Below are positions 51,219 to 58,914 of a stretch of DNA of 58,914 bases, piece by piece. The position numbers and the translations under genes were made by a program. The stretch lies in NCBI GenBank assembly GCA_029259915.1, contig JAJDED010000036.1, positions 39,866 to 98,779 on the forward strand, given 5' to 3'. Under the pieces are notes generated by a model. It had not been told where the DNA came from, did no database searches, and saw nothing but the letters and a program-made list of their open reading frames with translations. The stretch is from Planctomycetota bacterium. GTDB taxonomy: Bacteria; Planctomycetota; Planctomycetia; Pirellulales; Lacipirellulaceae. Each line of letters opens with the position of its first letter. The stretch's first letter is position 1.

Positions 51219-51580
51219 AAAGTTTGCTCTTTCCAAAATCGATGCGGTTGCTGAAGTCCACGCAATTCGATCGCGTCATGCGCCGCCGGTTGTCGACGTC
51301 CGATGATTTGATCGTGGTTTATGCCGAGCGCAGCGAAGACGAATTGCCCCGGTTAGGATTGATCGTTTCTAAGAAATGCGGCAATGCCGTTCGCCGCAAT
51401 CGCTGGAAACGATGCCTCCGCGAAGCATTTCGCCTGGTGCAGCACGAATTGCCATCCAGAATGGAACTAGTCGTTCTTCCCCGCAAGGAAGCTGTCCCTG
51501 ATGTCGAGAGGCTAAAAAAATCGCTCCTGCATCTCTCCGCAAAGCTCGCGAAGCGGCTTGCTGACGGTGAAAATCGGTAG
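51215..51580 (+). CDS. rnpA: Ribonuclease P protein component
   Basis: A 121-residue basic protein that binds the RNase P RNA and helps mature tRNA 5' ends. The RNR signature KKCGNAVRRNRWKRCLREAFR (about 50-70) is intact, as is the N-terminal FPKSMRLLKSTQFDRVMRRR. The start overlaps the upstream stop (ATGA). yidD follows 9 nt downstream. The usual rpmH is not upstream; a J-protein and a membrane protein take its place. Confidence 0.92.
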   Translation: MKSLLFPKSMRLLKSTQFDRVMRRRLSTSDDLIVVYAERSEDELPRLGLIVSKKCGNAVRRNRWKRCLREAFRLVQHELPSRMELVVLPRKEAVPDVERLKKSLLHLSAKLAKRLADGENR

Positions 51581-51589
51581 GAGAACTCG

Positions 51590-51829
51590 ATGCGGTTCTT
51601 GTGGCAAGCTATTTCAGGACTTCCCCGCTGGCTGCTTGTTGTTGCCACCCGCTGCTATCAATGGTTTCTAAGTCCGTTGCTGGGGCAAAAGTGTCGGTTT
51701 TATCCCAGTTGCAGTGCTTATTTCATCGCTTCGGTGCAAAAATATGGCGTACTGCGAGGCGGTTGGCGGGGCTTGCGCCGCATTGCCCGCTGCCATCCCT
51801 GGAATGCCGGCGGATACGACCCTCCGTAA
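51590..51829 (+). CDS. yidD: Membrane protein insertion efficiency factor YidD
   Basis: A 79-residue protein of the YidD family that aids YidC-dependent insertion of inner-membrane proteins. The core QWFLSPLLGQKCRFYPSCSAY (about 24-44) with its conserved cysteines and the C-terminal RIARCHPWNAGGYDPP are diagnostic. Last gene of the dnaJ-like / membrane protein / rnpA / yidD operon. An inverted repeat begins 17 nt downstream. yidC is not in the window. Confidence 0.93.
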   Translation: MRFLWQAISGLPRWLLVVATRCYQWFLSPLLGQKCRFYPSCSAYFIASVQKYGVLRGGWRGLRRIARCHPWNAGGYDPP

Positions 51830-51846
51830 GCCTGCATTCTTAACTA

Positions 51847-51985
51847 ACCACGGAGTCACGGAGAACACTGAGGAATGAAAGGGTGCTAGGAATGAAAGGA
51901 ATTTCTTTATTCCGCCTTTTTCCTCAAATCCTTTTTCCTCAAATCAATTGTCTCCGTGTTCTCCGTGACTCCGTGACTCCGTGGT
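51847..51985. repeat. Empty inverted repeat (CGGAGTCA type) after yidD
   Basis: The left arm 51847-51868 (ACCACGGAGTCACGGAGAAC...) and right arm 51956-51985 are identical when inverted, except that the right arm has one more 8-nt unit (CTCCGTGA). The 87-nt interior has two direct copies of TTTTTCCTCAAATC. The arm difference by exactly one unit points to slippage within a period-8 iteration. No gene; a possible terminator for the operon. Confidence 0.75.
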
Positions 51986-52113
51986 GAGTATTCCGGGCTA
52001 GCGCAAGCAATTTCCGCTCATGCTATCAGTCTTGACCGCCTGAAGCAAAATCTCTATTCTCCCCGCCCTTTTGTCGGACAATCTCCAGCAATTGACTTCG
52101 GGAGTCGATTTGC

Positions 52114-53781
52114 ATGCATCATTTATTTATCAAGTCGTTCGTTGCCGTAACCATCGGCTGGCTAACCGTAACCGCGGGCTGCATGGGCCCCATCTTGCGG
52201 CACCAAAGCCCTGAGGCCAAACGCGGCGACACTTCGGAAACCACGCTCATCAGCAACGTGGCCCACCCGTACGGGATGAATTACGTGAAGCTTGAAGCCG
52301 TCGCGTTGGTCACGGGGCTTCGCGGCACCGGAGAAGACCCGGCTCCATCGCCTCAGCGCGCGGCACTTCTCGACGAAATGAATCGTCGCGAGGTGGAAGA
52401 GCCGAACGCCGTTTTGGCATCGCTCGACACAACTGTTGTTTTGGTGCGCGGATTTCTGCGGCCTGGGATTCAAGCTGGCGACCGATTCGATATCGAAGTC
52501 CGAACCCCATCGCGGAGTGAGACCACTAGCTTGCGGGGCGGCAAGCTATTGGAAACACGTTTGACCGAAACGGCCGTTTTGGGAAATCAAATCCGCAAGG
52601 GGCACGTGATGGCCATGGCCAACGGAGCCGTACTGGTCGACCCATCAGCCGACGCTGAAAAAGAAACTGCCCTTGCCACCAAGGGGCGCATTTTGAGTGG
52701 CGGCGTGACCACCAAAAGTCGCAATCTGGGGCTGATTATTGATCACCAGCGGCAGTCGGTTCGCACAAGCCAACAAATCGGCAAGGCGATCAACAAACGG
52801 TTCCACAGCTACATTGACGGCCGACCGATGGGCATTGCCACGCCAAAAACCGACGAATTCGTCGAACTCCGGCTACACTCGCGGTACAAAGACAACGTGG
52901 GACGTTTTATGCGCGTCGTACGAAATATCGCTCTGGCGGAATCCCCAATGCAGTTGCAAACAAGGCTGCAATTGCTGAGAGACCAACTCCTCGATCCGGT
53001 TACCTCGGCAACAGCCGCCCTGCGGCTTGAAGCGATTGGCAACGACGAAGCGATTGCGATTCTGCAAGAAGGTGCCGCTGCCGAAGATGCGGAAGTCCGA
53101 TTCTATGCAGCCGAAGCGTTGGCCTATCTGGACGAAACTTCAGCCGTTTCCGTTTTAGCCCAAGCAGCCCGCGAGGAACCGGCGTTTCGCGTACATGCAC
53201 TCGCAGCGCTCGGCGCCATGGACGATGGTGCGGCATACGACGCTCTGCGTTCGCTATTGAGTGTCCGCAGTGCGGAAACTCGTTACGGGGCATTCCGCGC
53301 GCTGTGGACTATGTCGCCTAACGATCCCTATCTGCACGGCGAAAAATTAGGCGACAAATTTACCTACCATGTGCTTAATAATGCTGGCCCATCAATGATC
53401 CACGTCACTAGCAGCCATCGCCCGGAGATAGTCCTTTTTGGCAAGGATCATCAACTGCACTTACCACTCGTACTCGATGCCGGACCGCAAATCCTGGTCA
53501 ACGGGCTGAGCGGCGCAAAAATCAAGGTGAGTCGCTTCGGTAAAACCACCCAGCAGCGCGTGGTGTCCACGGACGTCGATGCTGTGATTCGGGCCATCGT
53601 CGAACTGGGCGGCACGTATCCCGACGTCGTGCAGATGCTACAGCAAGCCAACGAAAGCGGCGCCCTGACCAGCCGATTCCGTGTGAACGCACTGCCCGAA
53701 GGGGGCCGAGAGTTTTCCAGATCGCGTCAAGACAACGATCTGGGAACGCCAAAGCCCGAGCTTTACGGTAAAGAAATCTAA
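52114..53781 (+). CDS. FlgI-like lipoprotein with HEAT repeats
   Basis: A 555-residue predicted lipoprotein: signal segment then the lipobox TVTAGC (Cys about 23). Residues about 50-270 resemble the flagellar P-ring protein FlgI: VALVTGLRGTGEDPAPSPQR, a LDTTVVLVRGFLRPGIQAGDRFDIEV segment, SLRGGKLLETRLTE and AMANGAVLVD. About 300-410 contains HEAT-type repeats (AAAEDAEVRFYAAEALAYLDE, VHALAALGAMDDGAAYDAL). The last 140 residues are unassigned. No flagellar genes surround it, so a motility role is not supported here. Start ATG as given. Confidence 0.68.
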   Translation: MHHLFIKSFVAVTIGWLTVTAGCMGPILRHQSPEAKRGDTSETTLISNVAHPYGMNYVKLEAVALVTGLRGTGEDPAPSPQRAALLDEMNRREVEEPNAVLASLDTTVVLVRGFLRPGIQAGDRFDIEVRTPSRSETTSLRGGKLLETRLTETAVLGNQIRKGHVMAMANGAVLVDPSADAEKETALATKGRILSGGVTTKSRNLGLIIDHQRQSVRTSQQIGKAINKRFHSYIDGRPMGIATPKTDEFVELRLHSRYKDNVGRFMRVVRNIALAESPMQLQTRLQLLRDQLLDPVTSATAALRLEAIGNDEAIAILQEGAAAEDAEVRFYAAEALAYLDETSAVSVLAQAAREEPAFRVHALAALGAMDDGAAYDALRSLLSVRSAETRYGAFRALWTMSPNDPYLHGEKLGDKFTYHVLNNAGPSMIHVTSSHRPEIVLFGKDHQLHLPLVLDAGPQILVNGLSGAKIKVSRFGKTTQQRVVSTDVDAVIRAIVELGGTYPDVVQMLQQANESGALTSRFRVNALPEGGREFSRSRQDNDLGTPKPELYGKEI

Positions 53782-53941
53782 TCGAGCGGCTTGAGGTGGT
53801 GTGGGTGCCACTAGACAGGCCAAGTGCTAGCATCAGGCTTTTCTCCCGCGTACTGCTCTCCATTGTCGGCGGCCTTTTTGCTATGATCCGCCGCGTTTTT
53901 CTTGGCCTGCGCCCGAACTGCATTCGTATCCAAACCCTCTC

Positions 53942-56900
53942 ATGCTCAAAGCCCTAGAACTCAACGGCTTCAAAAGCTTCGCCGACCGCACGCGGTTCGA
54001 GTTCCCCACGGGTATTACCGTCGTTGTGGGTCCCAACGGTTCGGGCAAGTCGAACGTGGTCGACGCAATCAAGTGGGTGTTGGGTTCCCAAAGCGCCAAG
54101 GCCTTGCGCGGCAAGGAAATGACCGATGTGATCTTCAGCGGCGCCAGAGGCCGTGGACAGACCAACTCTGCCGAAGTTTCGCTCATCTTCGACAACAAAA
54201 GCGGCATTCTCGATCTTGATACCGACGAAGTACAAATCACCCGCCGCGTTTATCGCAGTGGAGAAGGCGAGTATCTGATCAACCGCCAACCGTGCCGGCT
54301 GCGAGACATTCGCGACGTCTTTGCCGGCACCGGCGTGTCCACCGGATCGTACAGCATCATCGAGCAGGGCAAAGTCGATGCGCTCCTGCAATCGTCACCC
54401 CGTGAAAGACGTTTGATTTTCGAAGAAGCCGCGGGCGTAAGCCGCTTCAAGCTCAAACGTCAAGAAGCCGCTCGCCGCCTAGAACGCGTCGACCAGAACC
54501 TGCTGCGTCTTTCCGACATCGTCGACGAGCTCCAATCGCGTTTGCGAAGTGTTCGCTCCCAGGCCGGCAAAGCGCGCACCTACAAACAATGCTCCGATCG
54601 GCTCAAAGAGCTACGGGTTCAAGTGAGCCTGAAAGACTGGCGCGAGCTATCCGACTCGCTCAAGCAACTTCAAAAACAAGCCGACGAACAGCAGGCTGCA
54701 AGCGAAGCCATCCAAACCCGTATCACTGCAGGAGACAACCAATTTGCCCAGATCGAGCAATCGCTCGACAACTACCAACAGCAAATGACCGAATCTGGGA
54801 ACAAAGCGTCCACGGTTCGCGAGCGCATCGTTTTCTGCGAATCGACCCGACGCAGCCAACTGGCCCGTTGCGACGAACTGCAGCAAGAATCTCGGCGACT
54901 CAAGCGTCAACTGCTCACCATGACCTCGCGCGTTGGCGATTCACAGCAACTCGTAGCCGAAACCGAAACCGAACTTGCCTCAGCAGAGCAACAATACAGC
55001 CAACTGCATGAACAGTGTGAATCGGACAAATCGCAGCTTGACGCGGTGGTTGACGAACTCCGAGCGATCCGCACACAAATCGAAATTACACGCACAAATC
55101 ACTCCACAGCCTTCCAAGAGTCAACCCGGCTGGAAAACCGCATCCACACCCTCGAATCGCAGGAAGCAACTTCCCAAACCACAGTCGCACATTGCCTGCA
55201 GAAGATTGGACAGCTCGAAACCGTTCGAACGCAGCTACGCGACAAACTGGCTCTTGCCAATACCCAACTCGAACAATTTCAGGCCACGGCCTCACGGTCC
55301 GCGCAAGAACTCCAACTGCTGCAAGAATCGCTCCGCAACAATCGGACGCAATTGACTTCCTCCCAGGGACAATTGGCAGACTTGCGTGGCCAATTGACCG
55401 GTGCCCGCCAAAGGGCGACCGTTTTGGAAGAATTGGAACGTCGTCTCGACGGGCTCAGCGCGGGTACGAAAGAAGTTTTGCAACAAGCCAAGCAACAACC
55501 CGACGGGCCGTTCGGCAGCGTGCGGGGCGTGGTGGCGGATCTCATTCGTGTCGACGCCGATACGGCCCCTCTGGTCGAAATTGCACTCGGCGATCGGGCG
55601 AACCACCTACTCGTCGAGCAGGCAGACTCTCTGCTCGATGCGTTGGCCAAAATAGAATTGCCCGGCAGAACCAGCTTCCTTCGGCTTGATACTCCGGTAC
55701 CCGCTAGTGCCGTCGACCGTATCGATCTCGCCGGAGAACCTGGCGTCGTCGGGCGTGCCGATCAGTTTGTCGAAACCGCGCCGGACTTGGCTGCCTGTAC
55801 CCGACGGCTTCTGGGCAGACATTGGTTTGTTGACACGCTGAAAACGGCCCTCCGTTTGGCACAAACCCATGGCCGAGGATTGAACTTCGTAACCATTGTC
55901 GGCGAAGTGGTCGGGGCCGACGGCACGCTAATCGTCGGCCCTCGCCAGTCGAACACCGGTTTGCTGTCGCGACGCAGTGAACTGCGGGCCTTAGTCGAAG
56001 AAATCCGAGAAATGCAGCATCGCATCGAGCACGAACAATCGCTTTGCGCGGCGCTGGAAAACTCGATCCGCTCCGAAGACGAACAATGCGAATCGCTCAC
56101 TAAACAGCACGCCAGCAACACCCATCGGCTCAGTGAAACACGTCTCCAAACGGCTGCGCTCCGCGAGCGGCTCGAAGTAGCCGACACTCAGTACGCGACC
56201 GTTAGTCAAGAACTCACCTCCGCTCAACAACAGGCTGAAGTCTCCGTAAGCGAACTTAAGCAGTGTCGAAATGACCTTGAAAACCGCCAGCGTGAACTGC
56301 AAACACTTCAGGCCGATCTCGATTCAAGCTCGGCACAGTCGTCTTCGCTCGAAGAAAAAGTTGCCTCGTTGCAGCGGGTGGTCACCGACCACCGGGTTGC
56401 TTTAGCTCGCAGCGAACAGCGACGCGACGGCCTACGGCGCCAGATGGCCCAGCTCGACCACGACCGCCAACAGCACGACGAAGCACTCACCGAAACGCGC
56501 GATCGAGTTGCCGAATGCTACACGCAGCGCAACGAACTCACCCAGTCGGGTCTCGACTTGGGAAGCGAGCTGGCAGAGCTTTATCGCACGAAAGAAAACC
56601 TGGCTTACGAGTCGCAACAGCTTGCCGAGCAGCACGATCTGTTTCGCAAACAAAAAGCCGCCCTTGCCAAACAGTTGAACCAAATTCGTGAAGCGCTGAT
56701 CGCGAAACAGACCACGTTTCAGCAGGCAAAAATCCAAGTCCAACAGGTGGACCATCAGCGTCGGGAGCTGTCCACCCGTATCGCCGACGATTATGAAATC
56801 GATTTGGCTTTGCTCGCCACCGAGCAATCCGAAACCGAGTTGGGCCAACGCGACGAACTCGATGCCGAAATCCGTTCGCTCCGCGAACAACTGCAAGCCA

Positions 56901-57580
56901 TTGGGCCTGTGAACTTAGAAGCACTTTCGGAATTGGAAACGGTCGAAGAGCGTCATAACGATCTTGCGCATCAGTACGAAGACCTTCGCTCTGCAAAAAC
57001 GCGGCTGGAGCAGCTTGTCTCGAAAATCAATATTGAAAGCCGCGATTTGTTCGTTCAAACTCTGGATGTGATCCGCAGCCACTTCCAAGAGATCTACCGC
57101 AGCCTGTTCGGCGGCGGTGAGGCAGACATCGTGGTCGAGGAAAACGAGGGGGGCGACATCCTGGAATGTGGCATCGAAATCATCGCCCGCCCGCCAGGCA
57201 AACAACTCCGCAATATCTCGCTCCTCTCCGGCGGCGAACGGACACTCACATGCGTGGCCCTCTTGCTGGCAATTTTTCGGAGCCGGCCAAGCCCCTTCTG
57301 TGTATTGGACGAAGTCGACGCCGCGCTCGACGAGGCGAATATCGATCGCTTTAGCGAAGTGCTCAGAGAATTCATGCAGTCCACCCAATTTATTGTCGTG
57401 ACGCACTCCAAGCGAACTATGTCGTGTGCCGACACCTTGTATGGCGTCACGATGCAGGAATCGGGCGTCTCGAAACGGGTGTCGGTCCGCTTCGAAGACG
57501 TTTCTGCGGACGGAACGATCGATTCCTCCCACAGCCAGCACGACAACCCAGCGGCAGGCGGCAATTCGCAAGCAGCCTAG
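53942..57580 (+). CDS. smc: Chromosome segregation protein SMC
   Basis: A 1212-residue SMC ATPase that compacts and segregates the chromosome with ScpAB. Walker A is GPNGSGKSNVVDAIKWVLG (about 31-49). Two long coiled coils (about 170-495 and 690-1030) flank a hinge (about 520-665, with FGSVRGVVADLI and VVGADGTLIVG). The C-terminal head has the signature LLSGGERTLTCVALLLAIF (about 1093) and Walker B FCVLDEVDAALDEANI (about 1118). Complete, standard length. scpA/scpB are not in the window. Confidence 0.96.
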   Translation: MLKALELNGFKSFADRTRFEFPTGITVVVGPNGSGKSNVVDAIKWVLGSQSAKALRGKEMTDVIFSGARGRGQTNSAEVSLIFDNKSGILDLDTDEVQITRRVYRSGEGEYLINRQPCRLRDIRDVFAGTGVSTGSYSIIEQGKVDALLQSSPRERRLIFEEAAGVSRFKLKRQEAARRLERVDQNLLRLSDIVDELQSRLRSVRSQAGKARTYKQCSDRLKELRVQVSLKDWRELSDSLKQLQKQADEQQAASEAIQTRITAGDNQFAQIEQSLDNYQQQMTESGNKASTVRERIVFCESTRRSQLARCDELQQESRRLKRQLLTMTSRVGDSQQLVAETETELASAEQQYSQLHEQCESDKSQLDAVVDELRAIRTQIEITRTNHSTAFQESTRLENRIHTLESQEATSQTTVAHCLQKIGQLETVRTQLRDKLALANTQLEQFQATASRSAQELQLLQESLRNNRTQLTSSQGQLADLRGQLTGARQRATVLEELERRLDGLSAGTKEVLQQAKQQPDGPFGSVRGVVADLIRVDADTAPLVEIALGDRANHLLVEQADSLLDALAKIELPGRTSFLRLDTPVPASAVDRIDLAGEPGVVGRADQFVETAPDLAACTRRLLGRHWFVDTLKTALRLAQTHGRGLNFVTIVGEVVGADGTLIVGPRQSNTGLLSRRSELRALVEEIREMQHRIEHEQSLCAALENSIRSEDEQCESLTKQHASNTHRLSETRLQTAALRERLEVADTQYATVSQELTSAQQQAEVSVSELKQCRNDLENRQRELQTLQADLDSSSAQSSSLEEKVASLQRVVTDHRVALARSEQRRDGLRRQMAQLDHDRQQHDEALTETRDRVAECYTQRNELTQSGLDLGSELAELYRTKENLAYESQQLAEQHDLFRKQKAALAKQLNQIREALIAKQTTFQQAKIQVQQVDHQRRELSTRIADDYEIDLALLATEQSETELGQRDELDAEIRSLREQLQAIGPVNLEALSELETVEERHNDLAHQYEDLRSAKTRLEQLVSKINIESRDLFVQTLDVIRSHFQEIYRSLFGGGEADIVVEENEGGDILECGIEIIARPPGKQLRNISLLSGGERTLTCVALLLAIFRSRPSPFCVLDEVDAALDEANIDRFSEVLREFMQSTQFIVVTHSKRTMSCADTLYGVTMQESGVSKRVSVRFEDVSADGTIDSSHSQHDNPAAGGNSQAA

Positions 57581-58292
57581 GTCATTCGCTTGCGGTTTAG
57601 CGCTGAGGCGGCAAAAAACTCTCTAAGCCCAGCCAAACCCCATTATCTGGCAAAACCGCAATAGCCAGCACATCGCATATATCCGCTATTACCGGCTCGT
57701 TCAACGCGACTAGGGAAAGTTTCTAAAGTCGGACCCCCGTTTGAATCGACACTAACTATCGGAAGGGTTGTTCTCATCGGCACAGATCACAGTGATCGCC
57801 GCCGAAGCCGAGAATAGCCCGGCAAGGGGGGAGCCTGCCAACAAGGGACACGCCATCGCGGCAAACGCGATGCGCGCCCGCCCCAACAGAGACGGTTTGC
57901 ATGCTCTCTCCGCGCAATCCCATTGTTGCATTGCCATGGGCAATTGCAGCGCGACTCGAAGGTTAGCGAACGTAGCGATTGGAGCCGATGTTATCATCCA
58001 TCTCCAATTTAACGATTTTTGCCAATCTTCCAGTGCTTGCATTGCCGATGGGAACTTACATGACGGAAGTTACCATGACGGAGAGGATCAGAAGGATCTG
58101 AGCCAACCCAACATGCGATTTTGAGTGTCACGACCCAGGTTGTTTGCATTCGGTGAGCTAAACGCTCTGACGGAAAGGAATCGGACGTCAGACCGAGAGT
58201 GTGCAGTCAACAACGAGGCACCCAAAGCTGCCGGGAACCCATAGCCCGGAGCTCGACCAGAGTTTACGCAAGACATTATTGGAGTACCCGTG
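57581..58292. other. 712-nt gap without a recognised gene
   Basis: Weak ORFs on both strands (57768-58124 plus, 57752-58042 minus) have no familiar motifs and overlap each other, so I do not call them. A short inverted feature CGCTTGCGGTTTAGCG lies just after smc. No tRNA, tmRNA, RNase P RNA or SRP RNA hallmark was seen. GGAG at 58281-58284 is the ribosome-binding site of the next gene. An unrecognised small RNA remains possible. Confidence 0.4.
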
Positions 58293-58865
58293 ATGAAGGT
58301 CTTTACAACTGGTCAGGTCGCTAAGATCTGCAAAGTAGCACCCCGCACAGTCAGCAAATGGTTTGATTCGGGCCGGCTGAAGGGTTATCGAATTCCTGGT
58401 TCCCAGGACCGACGAATCCCTCGCGAATATTTGATCAAGTTCCTCAAAGAGCACGGCATGCCGCTGGGTGATTTGGAAGACGAAGCGATGGCCAAAGTGC
58501 TGATCGTCGCTCAGGATCAAGTCTTGATTGAGAATCTCAAGCGAGAGTTGCCCGCTGAAAGGTCGTTCCGCACTTCGATGGCTGCCAGCGGTTTTGAAGC
58601 CGGCATTCAGGCTGAAAGCTTCCACCCTGATTGCATCATCGTCGATTTCTCGATTGGCCAAGTCGAAGCGCTGCAGATTTGCCAGAATCTGCGCCGTAGC
58701 TCCGATTTCGCCGAGACGATCTTGATCGCTCTACTGCCAGATGATGGCACGACTGCGAGCTTCGATCGTTCGACAATCAACGAAACGTTCAAAAAGCCTT
58801 TCGACTCAGCACTGCTGGCCGAACGACTACGAACGCTGATCGGTGCCAAGAAAGAGTTGGTGTAA
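58293..58865 (+). CDS. Helix-turn-helix regulator with degenerate receiver domain
   Basis: A 190-residue protein with an N-terminal MerR/excisionase-type winged helix (about 1-55: FTTGQVAKICKVAPRTVSKW, then DSGRLKGYRIPGSQDRRIPREYL). It is joined to a receiver-like domain (about 68-186: KVLIVAQDQVLI, DCIIVDFSIGQVEALQI, ILIALLPDDG, FKKPFDSALLAERL). The phosphoacceptor Asp (VDFS) and the conserved Lys (FKKP) are present, but the first acidic pair is AQD, so phosphorylation may be altered. ATG 58293 is preceded by GGAG with 8-nt spacing. A DNA-binding domain ahead of a receiver is the reverse of the usual order. Confidence 0.8.
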   Translation: MKVFTTGQVAKICKVAPRTVSKWFDSGRLKGYRIPGSQDRRIPREYLIKFLKEHGMPLGDLEDEAMAKVLIVAQDQVLIENLKRELPAERSFRTSMAASGFEAGIQAESFHPDCIIVDFSIGQVEALQICQNLRRSSDFAETILIALLPDDGTTASFDRSTINETFKKPFDSALLAERLRTLIGAKKELV

Positions 58866-58866
58866 A

Positions 58867-58899
58867 GAAGGAGCGAGGAATTAGGAGCAAGGAACGAGC
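58867..58899. repeat. Repeat arm at the window edge (AGGAGCGAGGA type)
   Basis: A short-period iteration (GGAGCGAGGAATTAGGAGCA) directly after the regulator stop. It is similar to the in-frame repeat inside leuS (38822-38850). Any inverted partner would lie outside the window. Confidence 0.5.
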
Positions 58900-58914
58900 T
58901 ATTTGCTCGCACCT

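Noticed and set aside
57768..58124. ORF of 118 codons on the plus strand (and 96 codons opposite)
   Set aside because: No recognisable motif, unusual composition for a protein, and the two overlap; treated as non-coding.
1..58914. CRISPR array
   Set aside because: Short-period repeats occur, but with units of 7-9 nt, no spacers, and no cas genes.
1..58914. Prophage, integrative element or classical insertion sequence
   Set aside because: No integrase, transposase, structural phage gene or tRNA attachment site was recognised.
1..58914. rRNA, tRNA, tmRNA, RNase P RNA, SRP RNA
   Set aside because: No hallmark sequence seen in the intergenic regions; a covariance-model search would be needed to exclude short or divergent RNAs.

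Overview
The window is a chromosomal segment of a bacterium that looks like a planctomycete, probably of the Pirellulales type. Pointers are a DUF1598-type secreted protein, a FlgI-like/HEAT lipoprotein, a hypervariable Cys-rich secreted protein, an aspartate kinase with a tandem regulatory region, a CehA-like secreted protein, weak or absent Shine-Dalgarno sequences at most starts, and rnpA-yidD without rpmH. The taxonomic call is inference. No rRNA, tRNA, transposase, prophage or CRISPR was seen.

Layout: 1-3322 holds the 3' end of pgk, an HNH endonuclease cassette and glmM. 3532-9713 holds apbE, a DedA protein, a DUF1598-like protein, a 49-cysteine secreted protein, a stand-alone receiver and an Hpt protein. 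9738-14678 holds mtaB, a four-helix-bundle cassette, clpS, an M20 dipeptidase and serS. 14980-22681 is an envelope sugar block: SDR reductase, GT39 membrane glycosyltransferase, GT2-methyltransferase fusion, kdsB and glmS. 23016-30784 holds an SPFH protein, then cimA with a candidate branched-chain leader-peptide attenuator, then valS. 31032-37769 holds a ZIP transporter, a DUF151 nuclease and a minus-strand aspartate-family operon (hom, PGM-like putative homoserine kinase, lysC). 38009-58865 holds leuS, glgC, a MORN protein, ftsH, a Dabb protein, ppk1, a CehA-like protein, a DnaJ-like protein, a small membrane protein, rnpA, yidD, the FlgI-like lipoprotein, smc and an HTH-receiver regulator.

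The outstanding signal lies between and at the edges of these housekeeping genes. Many junctions carry inverted repeats whose arms are short iterations with a period of about 7-9 nt. Different junctions use different repeat texts, but the architecture is the same. Five of these inverted-repeat pairs enclose one small cargo gene: one HNH endonuclease, two four-helix-bundle proteins and two GxxExxY (PD-(D/E)xK-like) proteins. Others are empty hairpins or lone arms. Arms abut start and stop codons, and in several places they have become coding sequence, namely the C-terminus of CimA, the N-terminus of ValS and the C-termini of both GxxExxY proteins. This looks like a family of small mobile cassettes that insert at gene boundaries without breaking genes.

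The second notable signal is upstream of cimA: a short ORF rich in Ile and Val codons, a mutually exclusive antiterminator/terminator pair, and a four-helix-bundle cassette inserted between this attenuator and the gene it would control.
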